Shown here: in pieces, positions 14,947-23,038 of the stretch
How the letters are laid out: every line of letters starts with the position of its first letter
Numbering within the stretch: the first letter of the stretch is position 1
Assembly (NCBI GenBank): GCA_900548625.1
Contig: URLO01000025.1
Coordinates: forward strand, 1 to 30,573
Length of the DNA stretch: 30,573 nucleotides
Source of the DNA: an uncultured Eubacteriales bacterium
GTDB lineage: Bacteria > Bacillota > Clostridia > Oscillospirales > Oscillospiraceae
Direction: 5' to 3'
Made by a program: the position numbers and the translations under genes
The notes under the pieces: generated by a model
Databases searched by the model: none
What the model was told of the DNA's origin: nothing
What the model saw: the letters and a program-made list of their open reading frames with translations, nothing else

Positions 14947-16482
14947 ATGGACAACAACTACATTCTTCAGATGAAGAATATTCGCATCACGTTTGGTGCG
15001 CTGGTTGCAAATGACAATGTAAACCTGAATGTAAAAAAAGGTACCGTCCACGCGCTGATCGGTGAGAACGGCGCTGGCAAGAGTACCCTCATGAATGTAC
15101 TGACCGGCATTCTTCGCCCGGACTGCGGCGAGATCATTTTGAACGGTGAAGAGGTCACGTTCAAGAATTCACTGGATGCTGCAAAGCACGGCATCGGCAT
15201 GGTCTACCAGGAGTTTATGCTCTTTAATGACCTGACCGTCTTTGACAACATCATCATGGGCTTCGAGGAAAAGAAGTGCGGCGGCCTGTTTATTGACCGT
15301 AAGAGCTGCCGCAAGCGTGTCGAGGAGATCTGTGAGAAGTACCACTTCAACATCCCCCTTGATGCAAAAGTCGCGGATCTGCCGGTCGCCATGCTCCAGC
15401 AGGTCGAAATTATGAAGGTCCTCTATAAGAAAGCGGATATCATCGTTCTTGACGAGCCGACGTCCGTTCTGACGCCGAGCGGCGTAGAGGGTCTGTTTGA
15501 TGCAATTCGGAATCTGACAGCGGACGGAAAGACCATCATCTTTATTTCGCATAAGCTCAAAGAGGTCTTTGCGATCGCGGACCATATAACCGTCCTCCGC
15601 AGCGGCAAGGTGACGGGCAACGTCCTGCCGAGCGAGGTGGACGAGCACTCTCTGGCGAACCTGATGATCGGACGTGAGGTCATGCTCGAAGCGGATAAGC
15701 ATCCGACCGAGCCGGGCGAGACCGTTCTGAGCGTCAAGAACCTCCGTGTCAAGGATGCAGACGGCGTTGAGCGTGTCAAGGGCGTCGATCTGGACATCCA
15801 CGCGGGCGAGATCGTCGGCATTGCCGGCGTTGCCGGCTCCGGCCAGCAGCAGCTCGTCTCCGCGCTCTTTGGTCTGAGCACACCGGAGGAAGGAAGCGTC
15901 ATCGAATTCTGCGGCAAGGACATCACACGTGCCACGCCGCGTGAGCACCGTATCATGGGTATCGGCTACATCCCGCAGGACCGTCTCGGTGCAGGCGGCA
16001 ACGGCGTGGGTACGCTTTGGGAAAACGCGATCATGGGCTATCACATCGCGCACGGCTTCAAGAGCCGCTATTTCCTCGACCGTCCCGCGATCGAAAAGTT
16101 CACAAATGACGTCATCGCCATGTTCCATGTCAAGGCACAGAGCATTCAGGACAAGCTCCGCTCCCTGTCCGGCGGCAACATGCAGAAGCTGATCGTCGGC
16201 AGAGAGAGCATTCAGAACAACAAGCTCCTGCTCATCGAAGACCCGACCCGCGGCATCGACGTCGGCGCGATCGAATTCGTATGGGCAAAACTGCTGGATA
16301 TCGCAAAGTCCGGTGTGGCGATCCTGCTGGTCAGCCATGAACTCAATGAGGTCATGCAGCTTTCCGACCGGATCAAGGTCATCTACAACGGCGAGCTTTT
16401 CGACGGTGGTAAGTATAAAGAGAAAACCGACAAGGAAATCGGCCTGCTGATGTTAGGAGAGCACGGAAATGATAGCAAGTAA
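14947..16482 (+). CDS. BMP-type ABC importer ATPase (two ABC domains)
   Basis: This 511-residue protein is a tandem ATPase of the RbsA/NupO/RfuB kind. Domain 1 has a good Walker A (GENGAGKST, K45) and Walker B (VLDEPTS), but its signature reads LPVAMLQQ, lacking the usual serine and glycine. Domain 2 lacks the Walker A lysine (AGVAGSGQQQ) and has IEDPTRGID in place of the usual DE order, but keeps a normal signature, LSGGNMQK. Only one composite ATP site, domain 1 Walker motifs with domain 2 signature, therefore looks canonical. It powers the two permeases that follow and whose first gene it overlaps by 14 bp. The cargo is probably a nucleoside-like compound. Confidence 0.93.
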   Translation: MDNNYILQMKNIRITFGALVANDNVNLNVKKGTVHALIGENGAGKSTLMNVLTGILRPDCGEIILNGEEVTFKNSLDAAKHGIGMVYQEFMLFNDLTVFDNIIMGFEEKKCGGLFIDRKSCRKRVEEICEKYHFNIPLDAKVADLPVAMLQQVEIMKVLYKKADIIVLDEPTSVLTPSGVEGLFDAIRNLTADGKTIIFISHKLKEVFAIADHITVLRSGKVTGNVLPSEVDEHSLANLMIGREVMLEADKHPTEPGETVLSVKNLRVKDADGVERVKGVDLDIHAGEIVGIAGVAGSGQQQLVSALFGLSTPEEGSVIEFCGKDITRATPREHRIMGIGYIPQDRLGAGGNGVGTLWENAIMGYHIAHGFKSRYFLDRPAIEKFTNDVIAMFHVKAQSIQDKLRSLSGGNMQKLIVGRESIQNNKLLLIEDPTRGIDVGAIEFVWAKLLDIAKSGVAILLVSHELNEVMQLSDRIKVIYNGELFDGGKYKEKTDKEIGLLMLGEHGNDSK

Positions 16483-17617
16483 TATGAATCTCAACCCTTT
16501 TAAGGGTACTAAGATCTTTACCTTTGAGCGGAAGGTCAGCGTCGTGCGTTACATCGTGTCCTTCATCGGCGTGCTTCTCATCGGTGCGCTGCTGATCGGC
16601 GCGCAGGGTGAAGACCCTGTCAACGCCGCAAAGCTGATCGTCAAGGGCGCCTTCGGCGGACGTACGCAGTTCGGCAATTCCATCCGCTGGGCAACGCCCT
16701 GCATTTTGAACGGCCTTGCCGCGATCATCGCGTTCAAGTCCGGCGTCAACAACCTCGGCATCGAGGGTCAGATGTACATCGGCGCCTTCACCGCCGGCGT
16801 CATGGGCTATTATGTCCAGCTCCCGCCGGTCGTCCACGTCATCGTGTGCCTGCTGTGCGCAGGTCTCGCGGGCGTGCTGTGGGTCGGCATCCCGGCGATC
16901 ATGCGTCTGTTCCTCCGCATCAACGAATATGTTACGACCATGATGATGAACTTCGTCGCAACACTGCTTTGCGATTACATCGTCATCTGGAAGATCATCC
17001 CGTCGCTCGGCATCGTGACGACCACCGCCGCAACGCCTCCCATTCAGAAGACGGCCGAGCTGACCAGACTCATCCCCGCAACCACCGCGAATACCGGCTT
17101 TATCCTGGCTGTTGCGCTGGTGTTCATCGTCTGGGGCATGTACCGCTACACGCTCGTCGGCTATGAACTCAAGCAGGTCGGCGAAAATCTCCGCTTCGCG
17201 CAGGTCGGCGGCGTCAATGTCAAGACGACCTTCCTCGCGATCTTTGCACTGTCCGGTTTCTGCGCAGGCCTTTGCGGCGGCGTCGAGGTCACCGGCGGCT
17301 ACCACAAGTACGTTTCCAACTTCTCCGCGCTGATGGGCTGGGAAGGCATCATGATCGCAAACATCAGCAACCTCAACCCGATCGCGCTGCTGCTGATCTC
17401 CCTGATCTGGGGCGCACTCAAGACCGGCGCTATGGCGATGGAGCGTGCGACGACGCTCAACCGTCTGACGGTCAACCTGCTGCAGATGATCTTCGTGCTT
17501 TGCGTCTCCATCGACTACGAGGGCATTTTCCGCTATTTCATCAACAAGAAGCGCAAAAAAGAGAGTCTTGCCGAAAGCATGCGCAAGATCGAAGAAGAAA
17601 AGAAGAAGGAGGGCTGA
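16469..17617 (+). CDS. BMP-type ABC importer permease 1 (YufP/NupP-like)
   Basis: This 382-residue membrane protein has about ten hydrophobic segments, with a short cytoplasmic N-terminus and a basic, Lys/Glu-rich C-terminal tail (KKRKKESLAESMRKIEEEKK). The segments GVNNLGIEGQMYIGA and AGVNV-type loop (QVGGVNVKTT) are typical of the nucleoside/riboflavin ABC permease family. It pairs with the permease encoded next. ATG 16469 lies inside the ATPase gene after AGGAGAG at nine bases. The next start is only three bases past its stop, so both permeases are coupled. Confidence 0.9.
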   Translation: MIASNMNLNPFKGTKIFTFERKVSVVRYIVSFIGVLLIGALLIGAQGEDPVNAAKLIVKGAFGGRTQFGNSIRWATPCILNGLAAIIAFKSGVNNLGIEGQMYIGAFTAGVMGYYVQLPPVVHVIVCLLCAGLAGVLWVGIPAIMRLFLRINEYVTTMMMNFVATLLCDYIVIWKIIPSLGIVTTTAATPPIQKTAELTRLIPATTANTGFILAVALVFIVWGMYRYTLVGYELKQVGENLRFAQVGGVNVKTTFLAIFALSGFCAGLCGGVEVTGGYHKYVSNFSALMGWEGIMIANISNLNPIALLLISLIWGALKTGAMAMERATTLNRLTVNLLQMIFVLCVSIDYEGIFRYFINKKRKKESLAESMRKIEEEKKKEG

Positions 17618-17620
17618 GTC

Positions 17621-18553
17621 GTGTTTTGGGATATTTGTAAAACTGCTGTCAGCGTTGTAACCTTTGCATCCGCACTTCGCCTTTCCTGCCCGCTGATCAT
17701 CGGCTCCATGGGCGGCTGCTTCAACGAAAAGACAAGTACCGGCAACCTTGCCTACGAGTGCTTCATGCTCACCGGCTGCTTCTTCGGCGCCTGGGGCGCA
17801 TTCGTGACCGGCAGCCCCGTGCTCGGCTCCCTGATCGCGATCCTCTCCGGTCTGGCGCTCGGCTCGATCTACGGCCTGCTCGTTTACCACCTCAACTGTA
17901 ATGCCATGATCGTCAGCGTCGCGTACAACAACGGCGCATGGGCGATGACGACGCTGCTGATGGTCATCACATGGGGCGTCCGCGGCAACTACACCGACCC
18001 TGCGATCGTCAGCTATAAGACGGTCAACATCGAGTTCTTCAAGCAGTTCCCCGTGCTGGATATGCTGTTCAACAACTCCATCGGCATGGTCTACCTTGCC
18101 TTTGTGATCGCAGCTGTTGCCATCATCGTGATGTACAAGACGCCCTTCGGCCTGCGGCTGCGCGGCGTCGGCATCAACCCCACCGCAGCGCAGTCTGCCG
18201 GTATCAACGTCAGAAAGTACCGCTGGATCTGCCTGCTCATCATGGGCGCCATGATGGGACTTGCGGGCTCCTACATGCCGCTGAGCGGCTCGAGCATGTT
18301 CACCGAGCGTATGACCGACGGACGCGGCTTCCTGTGTCTGACTGCCATTCTGGTCGGACGTGCCGACCCGTTCCGCACCATGCTTCTGGCGATGCTGTTC
18401 GGTTATTCCAGTGCACTGACCCTCGTGCTTTCCTCCTACGGCCTGCCCAGCCAGATCCTGTCCATGCTGCCGTATTTGATGGTCATGGCTGTTCTGCTGA
18501 TCACCGGTATCAAGAAGTACAGGGGCATTGATATTTCCAGTGAAGCGATCTGA
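17621..18553 (+). CDS. BMP-type ABC importer permease 2 (YufQ/NupQ-like)
   Basis: This 310-residue membrane protein has about nine hydrophobic segments and the family loops GGCFNEKTSTGNLAYECFM at the start, GLRLRGVGINPTAAQSAGI near residue 180, and SGSSMFTERMTDGRGF near 222. Partner of permease 1 in the importer. The start codon is GTG 17621, seven bases after AAGGAGGG; there is no good ATG nearby. It ends 25 bp before the first SUMF1-fold gene, with no terminator, so the import and processing genes share one transcript. Confidence 0.9.
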   Translation: MFWDICKTAVSVVTFASALRLSCPLIIGSMGGCFNEKTSTGNLAYECFMLTGCFFGAWGAFVTGSPVLGSLIAILSGLALGSIYGLLVYHLNCNAMIVSVAYNNGAWAMTTLLMVITWGVRGNYTDPAIVSYKTVNIEFFKQFPVLDMLFNNSIGMVYLAFVIAAVAIIVMYKTPFGLRLRGVGINPTAAQSAGINVRKYRWICLLIMGAMMGLAGSYMPLSGSSMFTERMTDGRGFLCLTAILVGRADPFRTMLLAMLFGYSSALTLVLSSYGLPSQILSMLPYLMVMAVLLITGIKKYRGIDISSEAI

Positions 18554-18578
18554 TTACGAGAAGAAGGAGAAGCAACAC

Positions 18579-19283
18579 ATGATCAAGCAAGAAGAGATCC
18601 GCGTTGAGCGAGCAGAGTATATTTATCGCTGTGTCCATCGCGTCATGGAGGGCGACTGCCAGATGGAGCATGGCCCCATCGCCGTGACGGTCGGCCCGCT
18701 GCTGGCGGACAAGTACGCCGTCACCAACGCCATGTATGCCGAGTTCCTCCGCGAGTCGGGATACAAGCCCAAGGATCCGAGAAACTTCCTCAAGCATTGG
18801 GTGAACGGCACCTACCGTGAGGAGGACGCCGATCTTCCTGTCGTCAACATCACGCAGGACGATGCCAAGGCCTATGCCGCTTTCTATGGAAAGCGCCTGC
18901 CGACCGAGCAGGAGTGGCAGTACCTTGCCGCCGGTCCGCATCATCTGAAGTGGCCGTGGGGCAACGAAAAGGACTACACCAAGTGCAACGTCTACTCCAA
19001 GGGCCTTGTTCCCGTTGACGCATATCCCGAAGGCGTGTCTCCGTTCGGCCTGTACAACATGTGCGGCAACGTCTGGGAATACACCGACGAGCTGCATTAT
19101 GACTCCGATCATAACCACTATTTCATCACGCTGCGCGGCAGCTGCTTCTACACTGCGCCGGATTACTGGCACACCGAGGGCGGCGCCATCGCAAATGACT
19201 ATCATCTGAAGGTGCATCAGCTCGGCGACGCGATGGATCGCGCATCGACGGTCGGATTCCGCTGTGTAAAGGAGTGTGAATGA
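18579..19283 (+). CDS. SUMF1-fold protein A (FGE-like, catalytic cysteines absent)
   Basis: This 234-residue protein has the formylglycine-generating-enzyme (SUMF1/EgtB-type) fold: VTNAMYAEFL, LPVVNITQDDAKAYAAFYG, RLPTEQEWQYLAAG (around 106), GNVWEY (from 163) and the closing VGFRCV (225-230). In true FGE two cysteines after the RGGS block bind copper and activate oxygen. Here the block is RGSCFYTAPDYW, with C189 at a different place and no cysteine pair, and no sulfatase gene is nearby. It is probably not FGE; another enzyme or a binding protein on this fold is likely. No signal peptide, so cytoplasmic. ATG 18579 follows AAGGAG; the stop is one base before the hydrolase start. A close paralogue lies at 22334-23038. 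Confidence 0.85.
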   Translation: MIKQEEIRVERAEYIYRCVHRVMEGDCQMEHGPIAVTVGPLLADKYAVTNAMYAEFLRESGYKPKDPRNFLKHWVNGTYREEDADLPVVNITQDDAKAYAAFYGKRLPTEQEWQYLAAGPHHLKWPWGNEKDYTKCNVYSKGLVPVDAYPEGVSPFGLYNMCGNVWEYTDELHYDSDHNHYFITLRGSCFYTAPDYWHTEGGAIANDYHLKVHQLGDAMDRASTVGFRCVKECE

Positions 19284-19284
19284 T

Positions 19285-21114
19285 ATGATTCGTGTACTGC
19301 CGGAACAGAAAATTGTGCTGCTGGAAAATGAAGCCCTGCGCGTGGCGCTGGACTACAGCTGCGGCCTGCATTTTGCCGAGTTCTCCAACCGCTTTGGTGC
19401 GGGCAAATCGAACGTCTGGCGCGAGCTGTTCACGCTCCGTGCCTATGGCGGAGAGTACGCAAGCGAGACATTCACCTGCACGAACGTCTCTTATGCCAAG
19501 GATGAGGCGCTGGAAATGGCGACCTTCCTGCTGGAAAACCGCGAGCTGTGCATGAAGATGCGCGTCCATCTTATGGACGAGGGCAAGCGCGAGCTGCGTC
19601 TGACCTATCAGCTCTGGGACGACTATAAGAACGGCACCCCGGCTGAGGTGTTCCTTCACATCCCGTTCCTTGCACAGCTTGAAAGCGGCGAGTCTGCCGA
19701 GCGCAAGTATTATCCGCTCAACACCGTCCGCGACAAGGACGGCGCAGACGTTCTCCACCGCGTCAACGAAACCTTCTACAGCTCGGACATCATCATGCCA
19801 TTCGTGGTGTGCGGTGAGAACGGCCGCGGCTTCAGCATGGAGTTCCCGGTTCCGAGTGACCTCTCCGACCTTGGTTCGGTTCAGAATGTCAACTACCATT
19901 TCACCCGCATCTCCAACGAGACGGAGCTTCAGACGCATCAGATCGGCCTGAATGCCGACGCTTCCTTCAACGACACCGTCGATCTCATCATTGCAGGTCT
20001 CGAGGACGGCTGGGCAGAGGCGTTTGATGTCTGCCGCAGAAGATGGCGTCAGTGGTACGATTTCTCCGAGTACGAGCGTGAGGACCTGCAGTGGTTCCGC
20101 AAGTGTCCGGTCCACAACTTCACCTTCCTCTATGGCAATGAAGCCTTTGACCATGAAAACCAGAAGATCGACGTAGAGCGCCTTGTCCGCGAGGGTGAGG
20201 AGTTCGGCGGCTTTGACACCGTCATCCTCTGGAACCAGTATCCGCGTCTGGGCGTGGACGAGCGCACGCAGTGGGACTTCTATGACGATTTCCCCGGTGG
20301 CAGACCTGCTCTCCGCAAGGCGATCGACGAGCTGCATGCACACGGCGTCAAGGTGCTTCTGCCCTTCATTCCGTGGGATCGTCACGAGCACGAGGGCACC
20401 GATTCGATGGGCAGCGAGCTTGCGCGTCTTGCCGCGGATACGGGCTTTGACGGCCTGCATCTCGACACCATGAAGATGTTCCCCCATTCTGCAAGAGAAA
20501 AGCTGGATGCAGTGCGTCCCGGCATCGTTCTCGAAACGCAGGGTCATCCGATGAAAAAGCGCTCCATGGAGTACATCACGGCGTCCTGGGACGAGTTCTG
20601 GAGTGCCGACCCCATGCCCGAGGAAGACGTCCTCCGCTTTATGAACCCGCAGCACTGCGCGCCCGTCATCGGCCGCTGGCTCCGCAATGACGACAAGGAC
20701 AAGCTCATCAAGCGTGCCGAGTTCGGCGCAGCCCCCATCGTCATCTGGCAGGACATTTTCGGCCGCTGGATGCCGTTCAGCGACGCGCAGAAGCAGCGCA
20801 TCGCACGTTGGAAGCAGGCGTATCTGCGGTATTACGAGATCTACTTCGGCAGAGATCCCATTCCTCTGTATGACACGCATGTGGAAAATGTATTCTGCAA
20901 TGTCTTTACGGACGACGCAAAGACCGCGCAGATCTATTCGTTCTACAATGACACGGACCGCGCGCAGCGCGTCGAGGGCCTCGGCCTGTGGCGCTTTGCC
21001 GGTAAGAAAGCCTCCATCGTGCTGGGAGACGGATTTGCAGCGCTCGAGGGCGGCAAGATCTCCGCGACCATCGCGCCGAAGGAGACGCTCCACGTTCTGG
21101 TGGAGGGCGACTAA
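19285..21114 (+). CDS. TIM-barrel glycoside-hydrolase-like protein A (family unassigned)
   Basis: This 609-residue protein, without signal peptide, has a beta-rich N-terminal region (1-275), a (beta/alpha)8-like core (about 290-530) and a small C-terminal beta domain. This layout resembles clan-D type hydrolases such as GH36/GH27. Core strands are VILWNQYPRLG (W316), VKVLLPFIPWD, GLHLDTM with D394 and IVLETQGHP with E417; SWDEFW (D436, E437) follows. D394 is the best nucleophile candidate; E417 or E437 might be the acid/base. I cannot place it in a numbered family. ATG 19285 is chosen over GTG 19276 because AAGGAG is then 11 rather than 2 bases away. It directly follows SUMF1-fold gene A and precedes the MFS gene without a gap. 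Confidence 0.75.
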   Translation: MIRVLPEQKIVLLENEALRVALDYSCGLHFAEFSNRFGAGKSNVWRELFTLRAYGGEYASETFTCTNVSYAKDEALEMATFLLENRELCMKMRVHLMDEGKRELRLTYQLWDDYKNGTPAEVFLHIPFLAQLESGESAERKYYPLNTVRDKDGADVLHRVNETFYSSDIIMPFVVCGENGRGFSMEFPVPSDLSDLGSVQNVNYHFTRISNETELQTHQIGLNADASFNDTVDLIIAGLEDGWAEAFDVCRRRWRQWYDFSEYEREDLQWFRKCPVHNFTFLYGNEAFDHENQKIDVERLVREGEEFGGFDTVILWNQYPRLGVDERTQWDFYDDFPGGRPALRKAIDELHAHGVKVLLPFIPWDRHEHEGTDSMGSELARLAADTGFDGLHLDTMKMFPHSAREKLDAVRPGIVLETQGHPMKKRSMEYITASWDEFWSADPMPEEDVLRFMNPQHCAPVIGRWLRNDDKDKLIKRAEFGAAPIVIWQDIFGRWMPFSDAQKQRIARWKQAYLRYYEIYFGRDPIPLYDTHVENVFCNVFTDDAKTAQIYSFYNDTDRAQRVEGLGLWRFAGKKASIVLGDGFAALEGGKISATIAPKETLHVLVEGD

Positions 21115-22332
21115 GTGCTGCAACGGAAGCTGGAACAGCTCCCGTGGTACCGCTGGTGCATTTTTGCGGTCTGCATTCTATGGGAGCTGGTCCTCTCCTC
21201 GCTGACTTTGCCGGACAGCGTCTATGTCGTCCCCGTGACGGCGGCGCTCGGCTTCAGCAGGACGCAGTTCACGTTGGTCTTTAGCATTCGTTCTATGGTA
21301 CAGCTTGCCGGCAACCTCTGCTACGGCAAGCTGTATCAGAAATATGGCACAAAACCGCTGATGATCCTCGGTGTGGGGCTGCTGGCGCTCGGATATTTCC
21401 TGTACGCCGGAGCGTCCTCACTCTGGGTGTTCTATCTCTCTGCCGTCGCGGAGGGCATCGCGACCAGTCTGATCTCCGCTTCTGCGATGACGATCATTCT
21501 TGGCACATGGTTTGACCGGTCGGCGGGACTGATTTTCGGTGTGATCTTTGCCGGAAGCAGCATAGGCGGCGCAGCGCTTTCCTCCCTTGCGGGAAAAGCG
21601 ATCGCCGCCTTTGGCTATTCCAGAAGCTACTTCTATACAGGGGTGCTTGCCATCGTTTCGGCGCTCCCGATCCTGATCTTTGCCTTCGAGCGCAGCTCCG
21701 CCGCGCAGGCATCCTCCGCGGAAAAAGCGCCCGTCATGACGCTGCGCCGGTTTCGCGGAGACCGGATGGTGCGGTGCGCGCTGGCGCTCTGCTTTGCAGT
21801 CGGACTGACGATCTACCCCATGGAGGCGAGCATTTCCGCCCATATGACCGACCGGGGCTTTGCACCGGAGTTCGGCGCGAACATGCTCGGCGCGGCGCTG
21901 CTGATCTCCGCGGCCGGAAAGATCCTGCACGGTGTGATCTATGACCGGTGCGGCATCCGCGCCGCCGCCTGCGCCGGAATGGGGTGCTTTGCCGTGGGCG
22001 CTGCGCTGTTTATCGGCGTGAGAAGCACATGGCAGGCATATCTGTTCGTTGTGGTTTTTGGACTGTCTATCGCAAATATCATGAATTTTGCGCCTTTTCT
22101 CGCAAAATCCCTCCTGCGGGCCGAGGAGTACGGAACGTACATCGGCTTTTTCTCCGCGGTCGTTGCCGCAGGAAACACGGTCGGTTTTGCGCTGATGAAC
22201 GCCTGCTTTGACCGGCTGCATACCTATACGCCGTATGTGATCGCGCAGATCTTGCTTGCGGTCGCGGCGACTGCGGTTTTCTGCCGCATGCACCACAAAT
22301 GGGAACGAGCCAAGAGAAAGGAGTCTGTATAA
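21115..22332 (+). CDS. MFS transporter (OFA-like)
   Basis: This 405-residue protein has twelve hydrophobic segments and the major facilitator loop pattern after helix 2 (GKLYQKYGTKPLM), repeated in the second half (HGVIYDRCGIRAA). Its overall look is of the oxalate/formate antiporter-like monocarboxylate branch, though substrate cannot be deduced. The start codon is GTG 21115 directly abutting the TAA of the hydrolase gene, with GGAGGG seven bases upstream. It closes the first SUMF1-hydrolase-transporter triad; the next SUMF1 gene begins two bases after its stop. Confidence 0.88.
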   Translation: MLQRKLEQLPWYRWCIFAVCILWELVLSSLTLPDSVYVVPVTAALGFSRTQFTLVFSIRSMVQLAGNLCYGKLYQKYGTKPLMILGVGLLALGYFLYAGASSLWVFYLSAVAEGIATSLISASAMTIILGTWFDRSAGLIFGVIFAGSSIGGAALSSLAGKAIAAFGYSRSYFYTGVLAIVSALPILIFAFERSSAAQASSAEKAPVMTLRRFRGDRMVRCALALCFAVGLTIYPMEASISAHMTDRGFAPEFGANMLGAALLISAAGKILHGVIYDRCGIRAAACAGMGCFAVGAALFIGVRSTWQAYLFVVVFGLSIANIMNFAPFLAKSLLRAEEYGTYIGFFSAVVAAGNTVGFALMNACFDRLHTYTPYVIAQILLAVAATAVFCRMHHKWERAKRKESV

Positions 22333-22333
22333 A

Positions 22334-23038
22334 ATGATCGCTCAGGAAACTGTCCGAATCGAACCTGCAAGCTATATCTACCGTGTCTGCCACCGCATCA
22401 TGGAGGGCGACTGCCAGATGGACCACGGCCCGAAGATGGTCACGGTCGGCCCATTGGAGGCGGACGTCTACTGTGTCACGAACGCCATGTACGCGCAGTT
22501 CCTGCGCGAAAGCGGCTATCAGCCGGAGCACACGGAAAACTATCTCAAGCACTGGGAAAACGGAAGCTACCGTGAAGAGGACGCCGATCTACCGGTCGTC
22601 AACGTCAGTCAGGACGACGCGAAGGCGTATGCCGCGTTTTACGGAAAGCGGCTCCCGACGGAGCAGGAGTGGCAGTATCTTGCCGCCGGCCCCGACAAGC
22701 TCGCGTGGCCGTGGGGCAATGAAAAACGCCATGCCTGCTGCAATGTGTTCAGTGAGCACCTTGAGCCGGTCAACGCCCATCCGGAGGGACGCTCGCCTTT
22801 CGGACTGTACAACATGTGCGGTAATGTCTGGGAATTTACGAGCGAGCGCATCACCGACGGCGGTGACGGACATACCTTCATCGTCCTGCGCGGCGGCTCT
22901 TATTATACGGCGCCGTACTATTGGCACACGGAAAGCGGCGCGGTACGAAACGATTGTCACTTGAAGGTCCACCTGCTCGGTGATGCGATGGACAGGATCG
23001 CAACGGTAGGCTTCCGCTGCGTCAGGGAGGTGCGGTAA
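22334..23038 (+). CDS. SUMF1-fold protein B (paralogue of 18579-19283)
   Basis: This 234-residue protein has exactly the same length as paralogue A. Over a 50-residue stretch starting at EDADLPVV, 45 residues are identical by my count. The FGE-type blocks are all there: RLPTEQEWQYLAAG, GNVWEF, VGFRCV. The late block reads RGGSYYTAPYYW, so again the copper-binding cysteine pair of FGE is missing, and the cysteine seen in A (C189) is tyrosine or serine here and so is not conserved for function. ATG 22334 follows AAAGGAG. Its TAA abuts the ATG of hydrolase B. Cytoplasmic, function unknown, presumably working with hydrolase B. Confidence 0.85.
   Translation: MIAQETVRIEPASYIYRVCHRIMEGDCQMDHGPKMVTVGPLEADVYCVTNAMYAQFLRESGYQPEHTENYLKHWENGSYREEDADLPVVNVSQDDAKAYAAFYGKRLPTEQEWQYLAAGPDKLAWPWGNEKRHACCNVFSEHLEPVNAHPEGRSPFGLYNMCGNVWEFTSERITDGGDGHTFIVLRGGSYYTAPYYWHTESGAVRNDCHLKVHLLGDAMDRIATVGFRCVREVR

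Noticed and set aside
18579..19283. Annotation as a genuine formylglycine-generating enzyme
   Set aside because: The active-site cysteine pair is missing in both copies and there is no sulfatase in the window.
19126..21123. 665-codon minus-strand open frame opposite hydrolase A
   Set aside because: Antisense shadow of a coding sequence with high GC in third positions. A similar frame of 573 codons lies opposite hydrolase B (22589-24310), which shows that it follows from the coding strand's composition.
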